Shown one piece after another: positions 42,787-50,367 of a stretch of 50,367 bases of DNA. The notes below the pieces were generated by a model. It saw nothing but the letters and a program-made list of their open reading frames with translations. It ran no database searches and was not told where the DNA came from. Where the stretch lies: contig NZ_JAGGPA010000024.1 in the NCBI RefSeq assembly GCF_018614035.1, forward strand, positions 7,261 through 57,627, read 5' to 3'. Position 1 is the first letter of the stretch. The number at the start of each line of letters is the position of its first letter. A program made the position numbers and the translations under genes. This stretch comes from Streptomyces sp. ISL-96 (GTDB lineage Bacteria > Actinomycetota > Actinomycetes > Streptomycetales > Streptomycetaceae).

Positions 42787-43035
42787 GTGAAGAACCTGAA
42801 GAAGGCCGCTGCCGTCACCATGGTCGCGGGCGGCCTCATCGCCGCCGGAGCCGGTGTTGCCTCCGCCACCGACAGCGGTGCGCAGGCCCAGGGCAAGGCC
42901 GTCCACTCGCCGGGCGTCGGCTCCGGCAACCTGGTCCAGGTCCCGGTCCACGTCCCGGTGAACGCCTCCGGCAACACCGTCAACGTCATCGGCGCCCTCA
43001 ACCCGGCCTTCGGGAACCACGCCATCAACCACTGA
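42787..43035 (+). CDS. chpE: Short chaplin (ChpE-like hydrophobic surface protein)
   Basis: This 82-aa protein has a signal peptide (1-27, MKNLKKAAAVTMVAGGLIAA...ASA). The single chaplin domain contains SPGVGSGNLVQVPVHVPVN and NTVNVIGALNPAFGNHAINH. It lacks the two cysteines found in most chaplins, which is the feature of ChpE. Chaplins assemble into amyloid-like fibres that lower surface tension for aerial hyphae. The ATG at 42787 follows AGGAGG. A 16-bp hairpin at 43059-43093 ends the unit. Confidence 0.93.
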   Translation: MKNLKKAAAVTMVAGGLIAAGAGVASATDSGAQAQGKAVHSPGVGSGNLVQVPVHVPVNASGNTVNVIGALNPAFGNHAINH

Positions 43036-43058
43036 CCGGCCTCGGTCGAGCGGTGACC

Positions 43059-43093
43059 ACCGGCCCCCAGGCGCACAGCGCCTGGGGGCCGGT
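43059..43093. terminator. Perfect 16-bp hairpin after chpE
   Basis: ACCGGCCCCCAGGCGC (43059-43074) pairs with GCGCCTGGGGGCCGGT (43078-43093) around a 3-nt loop, between convergent genes. Confidence 0.88.
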
Positions 43094-43119
43094 CGCGTAC
43101 TGCTTTCAAGCGGGGCCCC

Positions 43120-43905
43120 TCACCGCCCCCGCTCCCGCTCCTCCACCCACGCGTTGTACGCCGCCACCTGAGCCCGCCGCGCCACCCGCTCCACCGGCCG
43201 CAGCGCCTCCCCCCGGCCCGCCATCTCGGACGCACTCACCGCACCCCCGTGCCCGTTCTCGTACGCCAGCGAGATCAGCAGCCCCACCCGCTGCGCCAGC
43301 TCCAACACCCGTACCGCACGCGGCGGATACCCGGGCGCCAGCACCTCGCGGCCCGCCTCGGCCCGCGCCCGGTACGCGTCCAGCGCCGCCTCCGCCACCG
43401 GCCCCGACCCGGCCACGTCCAGCCGCGACAGCACCGCCGTCGCGTCCCGAAGCCCCTCCGCGAGCTCCCGCTCCGCCTCCCCGAGCGAGGGCACGTCGGC
43501 GGGCGGCGCCTCCCGTACGGCCAGGCAGTGCCAGGTCACCTCAACCCGCACATCCCCGGCCGGCCCCACCTCGTACACCTCCGGCACCAGCCCCACCGCC
43601 GCCCCCGAGCAGACCACGGCCTCCTCCGCCTCCAGCGCCCGAGCGTTGAACTCCGGCGGCCCGCTGAGCCCCAGCGGATGCCCGGGCGCGGGCAGCGCGA
43701 CCCGGAAGCCGGTCACACCCAGCGCACGAAGCCGCCCCAGGGCCAGCGTGAGCCCGACCGGCCCCGCCTCCCCGGGGACACCTTCCACCCGGTGCACCGC
43801 GTCCTCCCCGACAATGGCGAGCGCGACATGATCCGGCGAAGCAAGTCCGGCCAAAAGGGCATTTCCCCATGCGGCCAGTCGTCCTGAGCGAGGTTCGGAA
43901 AGCAT
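43120..43905 (-). CDS. Conserved hypothetical protein
   Basis: This 261-aa protein starts MLSEPRSGRLAAWGNALLAG. It has an N-terminal alpha/beta-looking half (ALGVTGFRVALPAPGHPLGL) and a helical C-terminal half (YRARAEAGREVLAPGYPPRA, RAVRVLELAQRVGLLISLAY). No signal peptide or membrane helix is present. I do not recognise a functional family. It is divergent from the ABC ATPase gene. Confidence 0.8.
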   Translation of the reverse strand: MLSEPRSGRLAAWGNALLAGLASPDHVALAIVGEDAVHRVEGVPGEAGPVGLTLALGRLRALGVTGFRVALPAPGHPLGLSGPPEFNARALEAEEAVVCSGAAVGLVPEVYEVGPAGDVRVEVTWHCLAVREAPPADVPSLGEAERELAEGLRDATAVLSRLDVAGSGPVAEAALDAYRARAEAGREVLAPGYPPRAVRVLELAQRVGLLISLAYENGHGGAVSASEMAGRGEALRPVERVARRAQVAAYNAWVEERERGR

Positions 43906-44029
43906 GCCCCCAGCCTAGGCAACGGACCTACCAACCGGATCACTCGACCGGTGGCGTAGGTTTTCCCCTGGAGCTGTGCCTCCAGGCACGCCCGACATTC
44001 TCGAGACTGCATGGGGAGACAACGCGCTC

Positions 44030-44827
44030 ATGAGCGATGTACTGGAGCTGGTGGACGTATCCGTGGTCCGCGACGGACGCGCTCTGGTGGAAGACGTCTC
44101 CTGGTCGGTCAAGGAGGGCGAGCGCTGGGTCATCCTCGGCCCGAACGGCGCCGGCAAGACCACCCTGCTGAACGTCGCCTCCAGCTACCTCTTCCCGTCC
44201 ACCGGCAGCGCCAAGGTCCTCGGCGAGACGCTCGGCAGCCCCGGCACCGACGTATTCGAGCTCCGCCCGCGCATCGGCATGGCCGGCATCGCGATGGCCG
44301 ACAAGCTGCCCAAGCGCCAGACCGTCCTCCAGACGGTGCTCACCGCCGCGTACGGCATGACCGCCACCTGGCACGAGAACTACGACGAGGTCGACGAGCA
44401 GCGCGCCCGCGCCTTCCTCGACCGCCTCGGCATGACCGACTTCCTCCACCGGAAGTTCGGCACGCTCTCCGAGGGCGAGCGCAAGCGCACGATGATCGCC
44501 CGCGCGATGATGACCGACCCCGAGCTGCTGCTCCTCGACGAGCCCGCCGCCGGTCTCGACCTCGGTGGGCGCGAAGACCTCGTCCGCCGCCTCGGCCGCC
44601 TCGCCCGTGACCCGTACGCACCCTCGATGATCATGGTTACGCACCATGTCGAGGAGATCGCCCCCGGCTTCACCCACGTCCTCATGATCCGGCAGGGCAA
44701 GGTCCTCGCCGCGGGTCCCGTCGAGACGGAACTGACCTCCCGCAACCTCTCCCTGTGCTTCGGCCTCCCGCTCGTCGTCGAGCGCAGGTCCGACCGCTGG
44801 ACGGCGCAGGGCCTGCCACTCGCCTGA
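44030..44827 (+). CDS. Stand-alone ABC transporter ATP-binding protein
   Basis: This 265-aa ATPase has Walker A GPNGAGKTT (37-45), a signature LSEGERKR, Walker B LLLLDEPAAGLD and switch His in VTHHVEEI. The pattern SEGERKRTMIARAMMTDPEL is typical of stand-alone ABC ATPases related to the molybdate/ModF-like group. No permease gene is adjacent, so its partner is elsewhere or it acts alone. The ATG at 44030 follows GGGGAGA; an upstream in-frame ATG gives an atypical tail. Confidence 0.92.
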   Translation: MSDVLELVDVSVVRDGRALVEDVSWSVKEGERWVILGPNGAGKTTLLNVASSYLFPSTGSAKVLGETLGSPGTDVFELRPRIGMAGIAMADKLPKRQTVLQTVLTAAYGMTATWHENYDEVDEQRARAFLDRLGMTDFLHRKFGTLSEGERKRTMIARAMMTDPELLLLDEPAAGLDLGGREDLVRRLGRLARDPYAPSMIMVTHHVEEIAPGFTHVLMIRQGKVLAAGPVETELTSRNLSLCFGLPLVVERRSDRWTAQGLPLA

Positions 44828-44897
44828 CATCCCGCGGCAACGCCCGCACCACGTCCGCGCCCTGTCCGCGAAGACTCCCCGCACCTACCATGACCAT

Positions 44898-45326
44898 GTG
44901 GACATCGACGCATGGGTGTGGTGGCTGATCGGCGCTGTCGGGCTGGGAATTCCGCTCGTGGTGACCGCGATGCCCGAGTTGGGAATGCTGTCGGCGGGCG
45001 CGGTCGCCGGCGCCGTAACAGCGGGCCTGGGCGGCGGAATCGTCGCCCAGGTACTGGTCTTCGCCGCGGTCTCGGTCGCGCTCATCGCGGTTGTACGCCC
45101 GATAGCGGCCCGCCACCGCTCCGACCGGCCCGAACACCGCACCGGCATAGACGCGCTAAGGGGCCGTCAGGCGGTGGTACTGGAACGGGTCGACGGCAGC
45201 GGCGGCCGGATCAAACTCGCGGGCGAGGTGTGGTCCGCGCGGTCCCTCGACGCGAGCCAGAGCTTCGAACCCGGCCAGCAGGTCGACGTAGTCGAGATCG
45301 ACGGAGCGACAGCGGTAGTGATGTAG
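44898..45326 (+). CDS. NfeD-like membrane protein
   Basis: This 142-aa short NfeD protein has two to three N-terminal membrane helices (about 6-65), then a C-terminal OB-fold domain with GRQAVVLERVDGSGGRIKLA, GEVWSARSL and EPGQQVDVVEIDGATAVVM. The short type lacks the ClpP-like protease domain. NfeD genes are typically next to SPFH/stomatin genes, as here (120 bp upstream of one). The pair probably works on membrane microdomains or quality control. The GTG at 44898 begins MDIDAWVWWL. Confidence 0.92.
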   Translation: MDIDAWVWWLIGAVGLGIPLVVTAMPELGMLSAGAVAGAVTAGLGGGIVAQVLVFAAVSVALIAVVRPIAARHRSDRPEHRTGIDALRGRQAVVLERVDGSGGRIKLAGEVWSARSLDASQSFEPGQQVDVVEIDGATAVVM

Positions 45327-45446
45327 CCCGACGCAACCCGGCCAGGTAAGCCGAACACCCCGCACACCGACCGGCGTTCTGGGAAGATTGATCATCAGAT
45401 CTCAGTCTCTCCCGAGAAGCACAACACGAAGGGCACGGGAAACGCG

Positions 45447-46376
45447 ATGTCATCCGTCATCATCGTCCTGATCATTCTGGTGGTGCTGGTATTCATCGCC
45501 CTGATCAAGACGATCCAGGTCATCCCGCAGGCCAGCGCCGCCATCGTTGAACGCTTCGGCCGCTACACGCGCACCCTCAACGCCGGTTTGAACATCGTCG
45601 TCCCGTTCATCGACTCGATCCGCAACCGGATCGACCTCCGCGAACAGGTCGTGCCCTTCCCGCCCCAGCCGGTGATCACCCAGGACAACCTGGTCGTCAA
45701 CATCGACACCGTCATCTACTACCAGGTCACCGACGCCCGCGCCGCGACGTACGAAGTCGCCAGTTACATCCAGGCGATCGAGCAGCTCACCGTCACCACG
45801 CTGCGCAACATCATCGGTGGCATGGACCTGGAGCGGACCCTGACCTCCCGCGAGGAGATCAACGCGGCGCTGCGCGGTGTCCTCGACGAGGCCACCGGCA
45901 AGTGGGGCATCCGCGTCAACCGCGTCGAGCTCAAGGCGATCGAGCCGCCCACCTCCATCCAGGACTCGATGGAGAAGCAGATGCGCGCCGACCGCGACAA
46001 GCGCGCCGCGATCCTCACCGCCGAGGGCATCAGGCAGTCCGCGATCCTCACCGCGGAAGGTGAGAAGCAGTCCGCGATCCTGCGCGCCGAGGGTGAGGCC
46101 AAGGCATCCGCACTGCGCGCCGAGGGCGAGGCCCAGGCCATCCGTACGGTCTTCGAGTCCATCCACGCCGGCGACGCCGACCAGAAGCTCCTCGCGTACC
46201 AGTACCTCCAGATGCTCCCGAAGATCGCCGAGGGCGACGCCAACAAGCTCTGGATCGTGCCGAGCGAGATCGGCGACGCACTCAAGGGCCTCAGCGGCGC
46301 CTTCGGCAACTTCCCCGGCGGGGCCCCCGGCTTCAGCACCGGCCAGGAACGCCGCCAGGACCCCCCCATCGACTGA
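45447..46376 (+). CDS. SPFH/band 7 (stomatin/slipin-like) protein
   Basis: This 309-aa protein has one N-terminal membrane helix (SVIIVLIILVVLVFIALI), then the SPFH domain: IVERFGRYTRTLNAGLNIVV, RIDLREQVVPFPPQPVITQD and AATYEVASYIQAIEQLTVTT. A helical tail carries repeated ILTAEG/ILRAEG units (about 190-230), forming the coiled-coil oligomerisation stalk. Such proteins make large cage-like assemblies with NfeD in membranes. The ATG at 45447 is preceded by GGGCACGGGAAACGCG. Confidence 0.94.
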   Translation: MSSVIIVLIILVVLVFIALIKTIQVIPQASAAIVERFGRYTRTLNAGLNIVVPFIDSIRNRIDLREQVVPFPPQPVITQDNLVVNIDTVIYYQVTDARAATYEVASYIQAIEQLTVTTLRNIIGGMDLERTLTSREEINAALRGVLDEATGKWGIRVNRVELKAIEPPTSIQDSMEKQMRADRDKRAAILTAEGIRQSAILTAEGEKQSAILRAEGEAKASALRAEGEAQAIRTVFESIHAGDADQKLLAYQYLQMLPKIAEGDANKLWIVPSEIGDALKGLSGAFGNFPGGAPGFSTGQERRQDPPID

Positions 46377-46391
46377 CGCGGGCCTGCGGTC

Positions 46392-46426
46392 GTGCATGAT
46401 CGGTGCACCAAGCACCGATCATGCAC
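46392..46426. promoter_or_regulatory. 15-bp perfect inverted repeat just upstream of the TauE/SafE gene
   Basis: GTGCATGATCGGTGC (46392-46406), loop ACCAA, then GCACCGATCATGCAC (46412-46426). The right arm ends directly before the AGGAGC ribosome-binding site of the permease gene (start 46444) and 16 bp after the SPFH stop. It may be an operator, a terminator of the SPFH gene, or an mRNA structure controlling the RBS. The AT content at the arm core (ATGATC) is more operator-like than typical local terminators. Confidence 0.6.
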
Positions 46427-46443
46427 AGGAGCAGGGACACACC

Positions 46444-47211
46444 GTGACCATCTGGGAGATGCTCGCCGTTTTCGCCGCGGGCGTGGGCGCCGGGACCATC
46501 AACACCATCGTCGGTTCCGGAACCCTCATCACCTTCCCGGTCCTGCTCGCCACCGGCCTGCCGCCGGTCACCGCGACCGTCTCCAACGCCCTCGGCCTGA
46601 TCCCCGGCTCCATCAGCGGCGCCATCGGCTACCGCAAGGAACTCACCGGCCAGCGCCGCCGCATCCTGCGCCTGAGCGCGGCCGGCGCCGTCGGAGGCCT
46701 CTGCGGGGCCGTACTGCTCCTCGCACTCCCACCGACCGCCTTCGAAACGATCGTGCCGGTCCTGGTCGGCCTCGCCCTTGTCCTGGTGATCCTGCAACCC
46801 CGTATCACCAAGGCCGTGCAGCGCCGCCGTGAACGCAACGGCACCCGCACCGACGCCGACGGCGGCCCGCTCCTCATCACCGGCCTCCTCCTCGCCAGCG
46901 TGTACGGCGGCTACTTCACCGCGGCCCAGGGAATCATCTACGTCGCCCTGATGGGCATGCTGCTCACCGACACCCTGCAACGCCTGAACGCCACCAAGAA
47001 CGTCCTCGCCGCCGTCGTCAACACCATCGCCGCGACCTTCTTCCTCTTCGCCGCGGAATTCGACTGGACCGCCGTGGCCCTCATCGCGGTCGGCTCCACC
47101 CTCGGCGGCCAGCTCGGCGCCAAGATCGGCCGCCGCCTGCCCGCGCCCGCCCTGCGCGCACTGATCGTGGCCGTAGGCACGGTAGCGATCGTCCAGCTCC
47201 TGCTGCGCTGA
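46444..47211 (+). CDS. TauE/SafE family sulfite/organosulfonate exporter-type permease
   Basis: This 255-aa protein with about eight helices has the duplicated TauE/SafE half-repeats: FAAGVGAGTINTIVGSGTLI and FPVLLATGLPPVTATVSNAL in the first half, VYGGYFTAAQGIIYVALMG and LNATKNVLAAVVNTIAATFF in the second. The family exports sulfite, sulfoacetate or related anions; the substrate here is unknown. The GTG at 46444 follows AGGAGC and a strong inverted repeat. A hairpin (47221-47247) lies 9 bp after its stop. Confidence 0.9.
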   Translation: MTIWEMLAVFAAGVGAGTINTIVGSGTLITFPVLLATGLPPVTATVSNALGLIPGSISGAIGYRKELTGQRRRILRLSAAGAVGGLCGAVLLLALPPTAFETIVPVLVGLALVLVILQPRITKAVQRRRERNGTRTDADGGPLLITGLLLASVYGGYFTAAQGIIYVALMGMLLTDTLQRLNATKNVLAAVVNTIAATFFLFAAEFDWTAVALIAVGSTLGGQLGAKIGRRLPAPALRALIVAVGTVAIVQLLLR

Positions 47212-47220
47212 CCCACAGAA

Positions 47221-47247
47221 GCCCGCCCCCGAACAACGAAGGCGGGC
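47221..47247. terminator. Hairpin between the permease and HNH genes
   Basis: GCCCGCC (47221-47227) pairs with GGCGGGC (47241-47247), followed by CTTTACT. The genes are convergent and both could use it. Confidence 0.65.
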
Positions 47248-47259
47248 CTTTACTGATCG

Positions 47260-47763
47260 CTACGCGGACTGCGCCAGCCACTCCGGCAGCGCCGACCGCT
47301 CATCCGCCCCCAGCGCCAGCAGCATCGCGTCGGCGGGCGAGGGTACGAACGGCGTGCGCAGCAGCGGCATCCCCGCCTCGTCCGGCGTACGGTCCGCTTT
47401 ACGGTGGTTGTCCTCCGCGCAGGACGCCACCGTATTCAGCCAGCCGTCCCCGCCGCCCTGAGCCCTCGGCACCACGTGGTCGACGGTGGTGGCCCGCCGC
47501 CCGCAGTACGCGCACCGGTGCTGGTCCCGTATCAGCACACCGCGCCGCGACCACGGTGCCTGTCTTCGGAAGGGCACCCGGACATAACGGCACAGCCTGA
47601 TCACCTGCGGCACCGGAAGCTCCACGGCGGCCGCACGCATCCGCAGACCGGGGTGGGCCTGTTCGACGACGGCCTTGTCCGTCAGGACAAGCACCACCGC
47701 CCGGTTCAGTGTCACCGTAGACAGCGGCTCGAAGCTCGCGTTCAGTACCAGCGTGTCCCGCAT
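47260..47763 (-). CDS. HNH endonuclease family protein
   Basis: This 167-aa protein has the pattern TLVLNASFEPLSTVTLNRAV at the N-terminus. The HNH motif follows: CAYCGRRATTVDHVVPRAQG (Cys84, Cys87, Asp95-His96), Asn110, and DNHRKAD (His120). This stand-alone family is found across actinobacteria and cyanobacteria and is not obviously tied to a phage or restriction system. The ATG at 47763 with GGGAGG upstream is preferred over one 11 codons earlier. Its DNA target is unknown. Confidence 0.9.
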   Translation of the reverse strand: MRDTLVLNASFEPLSTVTLNRAVVLVLTDKAVVEQAHPGLRMRAAAVELPVPQVIRLCRYVRVPFRRQAPWSRRGVLIRDQHRCAYCGRRATTVDHVVPRAQGGGDGWLNTVASCAEDNHRKADRTPDEAGMPLLRTPFVPSPADAMLLALGADERSALPEWLAQSA

Positions 47764-47854
47764 CCCGCCCACCCTCCCTGCGCCGGCCCACCTCATGGCG
47801 GACTTGGATCAACTCTGACCGGGCACACCGAGATGGACAACGCAATAAAAAAGA

Positions 47855-47892
47855 TGCCCGTCCCTGATCTCTTCCAAGACCAGGGACGGGCA
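47855..47892 (-). terminator. Rho-independent terminator with U-tract for the PEBP gene
   Basis: TGCCCGTCCCTG (47855-47866) pairs with CAGGGACGGGCA (47881-47892), perfect 12-bp arms. In minus-strand sense the stem is followed by TCTTTTTTATTGCG, a genuine U-run. It ends transcription of the PEBP gene before the HNH gene. Confidence 0.85.
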
Positions 47893-47908
47893 AACAGAAA
47901 GTGAACGC

Positions 47909-48445
47909 TCAACTCACCGCGGGAGCCTCGTATTCGGCGACCAGCTGCGCACGCCCGAGCGTGTGGAACCGGAGGTTGAATCCCACAGCGGCGGGGGAGG
48001 CGTCGGCGTCAGGACCGAGCTTCTCCGTGTCCACCGCGTAGACGGTGAACACATAGCGGTGCCGCTCGCCGGCCGGCGGCGCCGCCCCGCCGAAGTCCTT
48101 CGACCCGTAGTCGTTACGGACCTGAACGGCGCCCGGCGGCAGCCCCTCGAACTTCCCGCTGCCCGCTCCGGCCGGCAGCTCCGTCACCGACGCCGGAATG
48201 TCGAACACGGTCCAGTGCCAGAACCCGCTGCCGGTAGGCGCGTCGGGATCGAAACACGTCACGGCAAAGCTCTTCGTCCCGGCGGGAAACCCCTCCCACC
48301 GCAAGTGGGGCGACGTATTGCCGGCCGCGTACACCTGGGCGTCCTTCAACACCGCCCCATCCGCGACATCCTCACTCACCACGGTGAACGAGGGCACGGG
48401 CGGATGGAAGTCATGGGGAAGCGGCGGGCTCTTTGCCTCGGACAC
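47909..48445 (-). CDS. PEBP-family protein (YbhB/YbcL, Raf-kinase-inhibitor-like)
   Basis: This 178-aa protein has the PEBP ligand-site motifs: [40 protein letters not shown] and [14 protein letters not shown]. The fold binds phospholipid headgroups or small phosphates; the bacterial role is unclear. There is no signal peptide, so it is cytosolic. The GTG at 48445 is supported by GGAGG seven bases upstream; the longer frame upstream is not coding-like. It follows the Spo0M-like gene on the same strand after 49 bp. Confidence 0.92.
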   Translation of the reverse strand: MSEAKSPPLPHDFHPPVPSFTVVSEDVADGAVLKDAQVYAAGNTSPHLRWEGFPAGTKSFAVTCFDPDAPTGSGFWHWTVFDIPASVTELPAGAGSGKFEGLPPGAVQVRNDYGSKDFGGAAPPAGERHRYVFTVYAVDTEKLGPDADASPAAVGFNLRFHTLGRAQLVAEYEAPAVS

Positions 48446-48494
48446 GTCTGGACCTCCGATGTGAACTGTTGCTGCTACCTGACGGCCCCCGAGC

Positions 48495-49277
48495 CTAGAG
48501 CCAGTTGCGCTGACCGCCGACCTGCGCAAGCCACTGGTTGAGGTAGGCGACCCAGTCGGTTCCCTGGAAGTCGTTCAGCCCGACCTTGAAGGCCCGGTAG
48601 GAGTCGCTGCTCTCACTGAACAGCCCCGGCTTCTTGTCCATCTCCAGGACGACATCCATCTCGCGGTCGTCCGCGACGAAGGTCAGCTCGACCTGGTTCA
48701 GCCCGCGGTACTGCTGCGGCGGCTGGAACTCGATCTCCTGGTAGAAGGGCAGCCGCTGACGCGTCCCCCGGATGTGACCGCGCTCCATGTCCGCGCTCTT
48801 GAAGCGGAAGCCCAGCTGCGCGAAGGCGTCCAGGATCGCCTGCTGCGCCGGCAGCGGGTGCACGTTGATCGGGTCCAGATCACCCGAGTCGACGGCCCGG
48901 GCGATCTCCAGCTCGGTCGTCACCCCGATGTTCATCCCGTGCAGCTGCTGACCGGCGATGCTGGTGACCGGGGTCTCCCAGGGAATCTCCAGCCCGAAGG
49001 GCACGACATGCACGGCGCCGGCCTTGACCTCGAAGGCGCCACCGAGCCGCTGCTTCGTGAACTCGATGTCCTGCTTGACCTCCTGGTCGCCGCCCTCGAC
49101 CTCCACGCGCGCCTGCAGACCGACGGAGAGCCCCTCGATCTGCTGATCGACCGAACCGCCCTGGATACGCACCTCGCCCTGCACCACACCACCAGGCACG
49201 ACGTTCGCCTCGGTCAGCACCGTCTCCACCGACGCGCCACCGGCACCCAAGCTCGCAAGCAACTTCTTGAAGCCCAT
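48495..49277 (-). CDS. Spo0M-like sporulation control protein
   Basis: This 260-aa arrestin-like beta-sandwich protein has [20 protein letters not shown] at the start, [20 protein letters not shown], and the SPO0M pattern [29 protein letters not shown] sequence follows and then [20 protein letters not shown]. In Bacillus, Spo0M affects Spo0A-linked sporulation; in Streptomyces the role is unknown. The ATG at 49277 follows GGGAGAAG. Its 5' leader carries a 4-copy hexanucleotide tandem repeat (49299-49322). Confidence 0.92.
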   Translation of the reverse strand: MGFKKLLASLGAGGASVETVLTEANVVPGGVVQGEVRIQGGSVDQQIEGLSVGLQARVEVEGGDQEVKQDIEFTKQRLGGAFEVKAGAVHVVPFGLEIPWETPVTSIAGQQLHGMNIGVTTELEIARAVDSGDLDPINVHPLPAQQAILDAFAQLGFRFKSADMERGHIRGTRQRLPFYQEIEFQPPQQYRGLNQVELTFVADDREMDVVLEMDKKPGLFSESSDSYRAFKVGLNDFQGTDWVAYLNQWLAQVGGQRNWL

Positions 49278-49298
49278 GACTTCTCCCAGATCTTTGGT

Positions 49299-49322
49299 TC
49301 TGACTCTGACTCTGACTCTGAC
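49299..49322. repeat. Tandem hexanucleotide repeat (TCTGAC)x4
   Basis: Four perfect TCTGAC units occupy 49299-49322. In the sense of the Spo0M-like gene they read GTCAGA and lie about 22-45 bases upstream of its ATG, in the 5' leader or promoter. The unit length keeps phase with codons but the position is non-coding. Confidence 0.85.
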
Positions 49323-49431
49323 CAGTACAAACGCGGAAGCGCCACGACCGGTTCCGTGGCCCTCACCCTGGCAAAGCGTGCGCCTCAAGGCCACCTAACC
49401 GAACGTGCGACTTCCACTACGCTCGGAGGGC

Positions 49432-50073
49432 ATGATCACGGACCCCGACCGTACGCCGCTCCCCAGGACGTTCTTCGACCGCCCCGTACTGGAGGTCGCC
49501 CCCGACCTACTGGGGCGCACCCTCGTACGACTGACCGACGACGGCCCGATCGAGCTCCGCATCACCGAGGTCGAGGCCTACGACGGACCGGGCGACCCGG
49601 GATCGCACGCCTACCGCGGAAAGACCCAGCGCAACGCGTCAATGTTCGGCCCACCCGGTCATGCGTACGTCTACTTCATCTATGGCATGTGGTTCAGCCT
49701 CAACCTGGTCTGCGGCCAGGAGCACACCGCGAGCGGCGTCCTCCTGCGAGGAGGAGAGGTGACGCGCGGCCAGGATCTGGTGCGCAAGCGACGACTCTCG
49801 GCCCGGAGCGACAAGGAACTGGCCAAAGGCCCGGCCCGTCTCGCCACCGGACTCGCCATCGACCGCACCCTGGACGGCACCGACCTCTGCGCCGGCCCCG
49901 AGTCCCCTCTCTCCGTACTGCACGGCACCCCAGCCCCTGCTGACCTGGTTCGGAACGGTCCACGCACCGGGGTGGGCGGCAAAGGCGCGGACCACCCCTG
50001 GCGATTCTGGATCGAAGGAGATCCGACAGTGAGCCCTTTCAGGGCCCACACGCCACGCCGCCGACGAACTTGA
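49432..50073 (+). CDS. 3-methyladenine DNA glycosylase (AAG/MPG family)
   Basis: This 213-aa DNA repair glycosylase has the AAG motifs [20 protein letters not shown] (Glu46 or Glu48 the likely catalytic base), [20 protein letters not shown] and [10 protein letters not shown], then LLRGGEV and [13 protein letters not shown]. It removes alkylated purines and hypoxanthine. The ATG at 49432 follows CGGAGGG. The C-terminus ends in an Arg-rich tail (PRRRRT). It is the last protein-coding gene before a sequence resembling an rRNA operon leader. Confidence 0.94.
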   Translation: MITDPDRTPLPRTFFDRPVLEVAPDLLGRTLVRLTDDGPIELRITEVEAYDGPGDPGSHAYRGKTQRNASMFGPPGHAYVYFIYGMWFSLNLVCGQEHTASGVLLRGGEVTRGQDLVRKRRLSARSDKELAKGPARLATGLAIDRTLDGTDLCAGPESPLSVLHGTPAPADLVRNGPRTGVGGKGADHPWRFWIEGDPTVSPFRAHTPRRRRT

Positions 50074-50367
50074 CGTGGCCCAGGCGGACGCCTAATGTGG
50101 CCCGAGCCGCTTGAGACGGGCACTGCTGTCGGTACGGGCTTTCGAGCCGACCGAGGCGGACCCCGAAGCGGCCAAACCACTACCTACGACTTCCCTGACG
50201 GGTTCGATTTCGGCATGCCCGAATTCCGACTCACCGGCCCGATTATGAGCCGCAAGGGGAATCCGCTAAAGTAGTGACCACGCCGAAAGGGAAACGCGAA
50301 AGCGGAAACCTGAAAGCGGCCCCGCCGACGGGGAATCGGACACGAGAGAGTCTGATAGAGTCGGAAA
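50074..50367 (+). promoter_or_regulatory. Gene-free end of window, probable rRNA operon promoter/leader
   Basis: These 294 bp hold no convincing open frame. Two promoter-like -10 hexamers are visible: TAAAGT at 50267-50272 (in CCGCTAAAGTAGTGACC) and TAGAGT at 50356-50361 (in TCTGATAGAGTCGGAAA). Between them are short AAAGGG/AAAGCGG purine-rich strings. The sequence CGGACACGAGAGAGTCTGAT leading to AGAGTCGGAAA recalls the multi-promoter leaders of Streptomyces rrn operons. The window stops before any 16S sequence, so this rests on recollection of such leaders. Confidence 0.5.

Noticed and set aside
50190..50215. tRNA-like GGTTCGA at 50201
   Set aside because: No acceptor stem, D-arm or anticodon arm can be placed around it.

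Overview
The window is high-GC (about 70%), densely coded actinobacterial chromosome, almost certainly from a Streptomyces or a close relative. The evidence is frequent GTG/TTG starts, many ATGA/GTGA overlaps, a short chaplin (chpE type), a Spo0M-like protein, an FHA-FHA-ABC transporter, a 38-residue transporter-associated peptide and a Streptomyces-type membrane-protein pseudogene. From memory, the order chaplin - two-component pair - queA - serB - fabI/fabG - tyrS - moaA - subtilisin resembles the SCO1800-SCO1824 region of S. coelicolor; this was recalled, not computed. No phage, integrase, transposase, CRISPR array or tRNA was seen. Most of the window looks like vertically inherited core chromosome.

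Layout. 1-5.6 kb (mostly minus): part of a dispersed repeat, an atypical SDR, a GH15 (trehalase/glucoamylase-type) hydrolase, SURF1, a small Cys-rich protein, a DEDDh exonuclease with a BRCT-like tail, and a TetR regulator. 5.7-10 kb (plus): a catabolic-looking operon of acetoacetate-decarboxylase family protein, SDR and two amidohydrolase-2 proteins, divergent from TetR across a perfect palindrome, then a VIT-type metal transporter. 10.7-13.8 kb (minus): a large NACHT-LRR protein (bacterial NLR). 13.9-15.5 kb: a sterol-desaturase-family hydroxylase translationally coupled to a YhhN lysoplasmalogenase. 15.5-17.3 kb (minus): a secreted subtilisin followed in frame by a second, paralogous C-terminus. 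17.5-22 kb: DUF485/acetate symporter pair, moaA and small proteins. 22-26.4 kb (minus): tyrS and a TldE/TldD pair. 26.5-28 kb: fabG-fabI. 28-32 kb: small proteins, a FadR-type regulator divergent from an MFS transporter with its 38-aa partner, and a SixA-like phosphatase.

32-35 kb (minus): serB, a second copy of the dispersed repeat, and a membrane-protein gene broken by five apparent -1 frameshifts. 35-38.4 kb: FHA-FHA-ABC transporter and a secreted lysozyme-like protein. 38.7-43 kb: queA coupled to an SDR that lacks the catalytic tyrosine, a GAF histidine kinase/NarL regulator pair, and chpE. 43-47.2 kb: an unknown protein, an ABC ATPase, NfeD and SPFH proteins, and a TauE/SafE permease preceded by a 15-bp perfect inverted repeat. 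47.2-50.4 kb: HNH endonuclease, PEBP-family protein, Spo0M-like protein, alkyladenine DNA glycosylase, and finally sequence resembling the promoter/leader of an rRNA operon.

The best candidates for new biology are the NLR, the TetR-controlled decarboxylase/SDR/amidohydrolase operon, and the hydroxylase-lysoplasmalogenase pair. The two decayed loci (subtilisin tail and membrane-protein pseudogene) are the clearest structural oddities. Gene ends are generally marked by strong hairpins, listed where the arms could be verified base by base.
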